Made by a program: the position numbers and the translations under genes. The notes under the pieces were generated by a model. The model worked only from the letters and a program-made list of their open reading frames with translations, made no database searches and was not told where the DNA came from. Below, piece by piece: positions 60,600-64,000 of a stretch of DNA of 64,000 bases (positions within the stretch are counted from its first letter, which is position 1; every line of letters begins with the position of its first letter). This DNA comes from Volvox africanus (Eukaryota > Chlorophyta > Chlorophyceae > Chlamydomonadales > Volvocaceae), in NCBI GenBank assembly GCA_030268105.1, contig BSDZ01000019.1, forward strand, positions 2,024,001-2,088,000. The letters are read 5' to 3'.

Positions 60600-63500
60600 T
60601 TAAGGGCCCCCAAAAGATTGCGTCTTGAATCGAGGGCGCTCCCAAGGCATGAAGGCAGGCACCGAGCGCCGGCAGAACGGGCAAGTGAGCGGCTTACTTG
60701 CAATCCCCGCGCAAAGCTGCTCCGCACAGCCGCCGCAGATGCCGTGGCCGCAGCTCGGCGACATGACTACCACAGGCAGCTCGAGGCACACGCCGCACTG
60801 CACCTCCTTGCCCTCCTGATACTCCCCGTCATCCTCCCAAGCAGAGTCACGCACGACCCGAAAGTCGGGACTGCTCGATGGACTGAAGCCGCTGCCAGCA
60901 CTGCCTCCAGGTCTGCTGCCACCGCAGCTGGCAACCCCTTCCTCTAACGGGAGTGCTCCGGGTACACTATCGAACCCGAACATCTTCGGGGACCTGTCCA
61001 CCTCTGCGCCACCTCTGTTGGTGCAGGGCCTGCCTGTGGGGCCACGGCCCCGCGCCGGGGCCGTGTTAATAAGCGAGCTCATCCGGAGCTCCTCCAGCAG
61101 GTCGGGGTGCACAGCTGCCTCCGGTTTGGGCGGGGCCGAAGCAGCCGCCACAGCCACTGAAGCCACCGCGCAGCGCACATCCTCTAGGAGCTTGTGTCGC
61201 AGCACTTCTGCAGCGAGCGCCACCAGCGGCGGCGGCCCAAGCGCCAGCTCAGCCCCGCATGCGAGAAGTGCTGTGCGAAGCGCCACTCGTAGGGGCTGGT
61301 TCGGTCGCAGCAGCGCGGAAAGCTCACAGTGCGACGGGTGGACCAATGTCGCTAACTGCAGCAGCGTGCAGAAGCAAAGGACCAACCGGAAGCTGTCAGA
61401 GGCAGAAACTAGACAGCTTATCCCCTCAGAGGACCTTATATGTATTGTCCGCGTCCAGTGGGTGGTATCGCGCGCATTTAACAATCTGCTGCGCGGGCTC
61501 GAACTTGACTTTAAGAAGAGCGCTCGGTTCCGTTGCAGCTCACCTGGTATGGGGTCTGGCCCAGGGTATCGACCCGTGTGCGCGGATCTTCGATGGAGGG
61601 GTCTTCGATAACTCGTTGATCCTGTGCGTGCGTGTGTGATGGGGCAAGACGGAACGTAATCCCAAACACTATGGGGCGCTGGGAGAAGGGGAGCGAATGC
61701 ATACTCAAAGCAAAGACTCCGGCAAGCCGGCATGCTTCAGCATGCTTCGCAAGCACCCTTCTGACGGTCGCGGGTTAGTTCGCTCAGCTGGAGCGAGGTC
61801 CCTGGGACTTAGGGAGTCGTGCGTGGCAGGAAGCGCCTCTAAGTCCCTCTGTGACTGTGAGCGCCTGTATGTAACAGAAAGCATCGCTGTCGTGCATTTG
61901 GGTTTATTGGCTAGCTACAGGCGAAGTGCTGGATGGCCACCCCATCCGACAGGGCTCGACTGCATCTCCACCTACGAGAAGCGCAGCAGACTCCGCTGTG
62001 TCACACTGTGCGCGACCTTAGTCGGGGGCCAGATCAGGGTCTACGCCCGGCGGTTCCTCCGGTCATTCTTTCCTGGCAACTGCCGGAGCTACCCTGGACT
62101 ACTGATCGGAATTAATGCCTCAAGTAAACGCGTCCCGGCCACAGCTTACATAGTAGCGCAGCAGCTCCACGGCCGCCGCCAAGCTGCCGCGCGCCGCTGC
62201 GAAATGCAACGGTGTTGAAGCCGCCTCCAACACCCAGTGGTCGTCATAGCTCTGGCTCTTGGTGGCTGCATTAACATCCAGGTGATGGCTGTACAGCAGT
62301 TCCCGAAGCGCCTCCAGATTGTCCGAGAACACACAATAATGCAGCGCCGTGAGGCCGCAGTCCGAGGTCGCGTCCATGTACCTGCGCCCAAATGAACCAA
62401 TTTTGCAGCAGAAAAGGAGCAGCCGAGGGAGGCCGCGCAAGGCAGCCAGTAACCCGTACGGTACGCTCATGAAACTAGAAATAGATAGCCGCAGCAGGGG
62501 CACTATATGGTAGCTCCGCTCGACCGCAATGGCCTTAAAACGTCAGTGTTGTTGGAGCAATGTTGCAGGATGGAATCTCCATCGCCTCGGAGTTGGCCAG
62601 CGGGCGGTTGAGCGGGCGCTTGATAGACAATATGGGCCCATGACAAACGGAGATGAGATTTTCGCCTTCCAGGGTGTGCGCCACTGTACCTGCAGCCGTC
62701 CTGGCTAAGCATGTCGCGAGGAATGTATTGCATCAGCATCTTCAACCCGGCTGCACTGTGGCTCATCGCCGCGTAGTGGAGTGCAGTCCGGCCCGCAGGA
62801 AGATCACGGGCCCATGGATCAGCGCCCTACAGCCACAGCCACAGAAAGAAAGTAACACACTTACGTAAGGGACCTCAGCCCAAGCTAGGAAACGGTCACC
62901 TGATGAATACAGTACCTAAGCCCCGGGCCAGTGCCAACCTGAGTCGTCACTGCCATGTGCGCTGCATGAAACGGGAAGTGCTTTGACGGCCCCGGGTGCA
63001 TAACAAATCGGTTGGGAACCGGATCAGCGGGTGCAGTAGTACAACTGTACGAGGTCATTGGAATACGTGGGTTTATTCGCCTGTCTCTCTCAATACTTAA
63101 AACGGCTCTCCAGGCAAACAGAACAGAAACCTAATCATGCTTGCAACCGCGCCCTTACCTACCTAGCTGCGCCTCTTATTTGCCGACTGTTGCTTAATCT
63201 AGTTTTGGGGGTTGTGTTTAAAGAACGCGACAACTCTTTGCTATTTACTCATGCACTACTCAACTACGGAAGAGATGCCGTAGCTTGCTGAGGAAAAGAA
63301 GTAGATCGACTAGGTGCCCCAGAACCTACATAACAAAACGTAAAGCCCCAGGGCCTGTTAGAAAGCACTGCTTTTCTGACAAGATACGCACCATGACTCA
63401 GCTCGCATCCCACCCGGCGGCGCACCTTCGTAAGCAGCAGCCGTACAAGCTCCGGGCAGTCGACGAAACAGCCGTACATGAGGGGCGTCTGGCCTGCGAT

Positions 63501-64000
63501 CAGTGATCAGCGAGCACGTCATGCACAACTCGCTGGATTTGCCACGCTGCTATGTGCTCTGCTACGATTTACGTCAGCTGCAAAATTCGTCAAAATACCT
63601 TTGTAATCTGCCAACTGCACGGCCATCTGGACACCTTCCACCACGGAGCTCGGCAATGGTACGCAGATGCGCTGACAGTACGGCCGCAAGGCCCTCTGCA
63701 CGGTGGGCAGTCCAGATGAAGCCAGGAAAGATAGGATCTCCTCGACGGTCTGAAACAGCAGTCAGAATTGACAAAGTTAACTTAAGGGATGACACGAATT
63801 GGCGAATGGTACACAGCGTGGCGAGTGAGGGCGTGATCCCTACCCGTATCTGTTTCCGCTCGCAGGCCGCGTGCAGCGGTGTAACAGCACGCGAGGAAAA
63901 AAATGATATGGGGCTGCTCAGGAGATGAGGACAGGAAGTTAACACGCGCAGGGCAGTGTCCACGTCGCCGCTCTTGACAGACTTCCGCAAGTCGGCAACA
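60600..64000 (-). CDS. Ankyrin-repeat RING-finger E3 ubiquitin ligase (5' end outside window)
   Basis: Exons that join in phase: >64000-63844, 63749-63599, 63493-63426, 62826-62690, 62381-62150, one ending at 61544, and 61355-60600. Ankyrin units are visible as AVTPLHAACERKQIR, GQTPLMYGCFVDCPELVRLL, GRTALHYAAMSHSAAGLKML, GLTALHYCVFSDNLEALREL and STPLHFAAARGSLAAAVELL. Near the C terminus lies a C3HC4 RING: CGVCLELPVVVMSPSCGHGI, CGGC and CPFCRRSVPAFMP. The layout equals plant XBAT-type E3 ligases, in which the ankyrin repeats bind the substrate and the RING recruits the E2. The substrate is unknown. The stretch 61545-62149 should hold the missing ankyrin coding part that leads into DPRTRVDTLGQTPYQ; I could not place all its exon limits. 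Confidence 0.85.

Noticed and set aside
60567..61639. Long plus-strand frames, up to 197 codons
   Set aside because: They are antisense to the RING-encoding exon of the ankyrin-RING gene, whose zinc ligands and ankyrin context are clear.

Overview
This window is nuclear DNA from a green alga, most likely a volvocine or Chlamydomonas-like flagellate. The genes are rich in short GT-AG introns, and TGTAA follows most stop codons, as in chlorophyte poly(A) signals. The gene set includes an aurora-like kinase with the architecture of Chlamydomonas CALK, a plant/algal-type dynamin DRP5A and a plant-type acyl-activating enzyme. All gene models below were built by hand: splice sites were chosen so that phase and conserved protein motifs agree. 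No database was searched.

Layout, left to right. (1) Minus strand, <1-4727: adenylate-forming enzyme of the AAE19/AASDH type, 3' end outside the window. (2) Plus, 5027-7717: OMS1/METTL7-like methyltransferase, head-to-head with gene 1. (3) Minus, 8168-8976: ribosomal protein eS27, tail-to-tail with gene 2. (4) Minus, 10505-16458: dynamin-related protein DRP5A, 15 exons, 844 aa. (5) Plus, 16745-23622: SPB1/FTSJ3 pre-rRNA methyltransferase, 16 exons, 886 aa, head-to-head with DRP5A. (6) Plus, 25067-28672: CALK-like aurora kinase, 8 exons, 771 aa. (7) Minus, 29449-42855: largest subunit of RNA polymerase I, about 30 exons, with duplicated DNA in two of its intron regions. (8) Plus, 43239-45339: ribosomal protein eL8 (L7a), head-to-head with gene 7. 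(9) 45433-50755: a decayed DIRS/PAT-type tyrosine-recombinase retroelement, coding on the minus strand, between two direct repeats. One repeat carries a small insertion that encodes a mitochondrial ND5-like peptide. (10) Plus, 50974-57421: a large gene with a p25-alpha (TPPP)-like domain. (11) Minus, 60600->64000: ankyrin-repeat RING E3 ligase, 5' end outside the window.

Four of the genes (RPA1, SPB1, eS27, eL8) serve ribosome production. Two more (CALK-like kinase, DRP5A) belong to families with roles in cilia and cytokinesis. Eukaryotic neighbours are not operons, so shared function here is only suggestive, but three head-to-head pairs are separated by less than 400 bp and could share promoters. 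I found no prokaryotic system, CRISPR array, rRNA or convincing tRNA. The least ordinary items are the ND5-like insertion flanked by a 24-bp duplication, the DIRS-type element, and the near-identical repeats inside the RPA1 introns.
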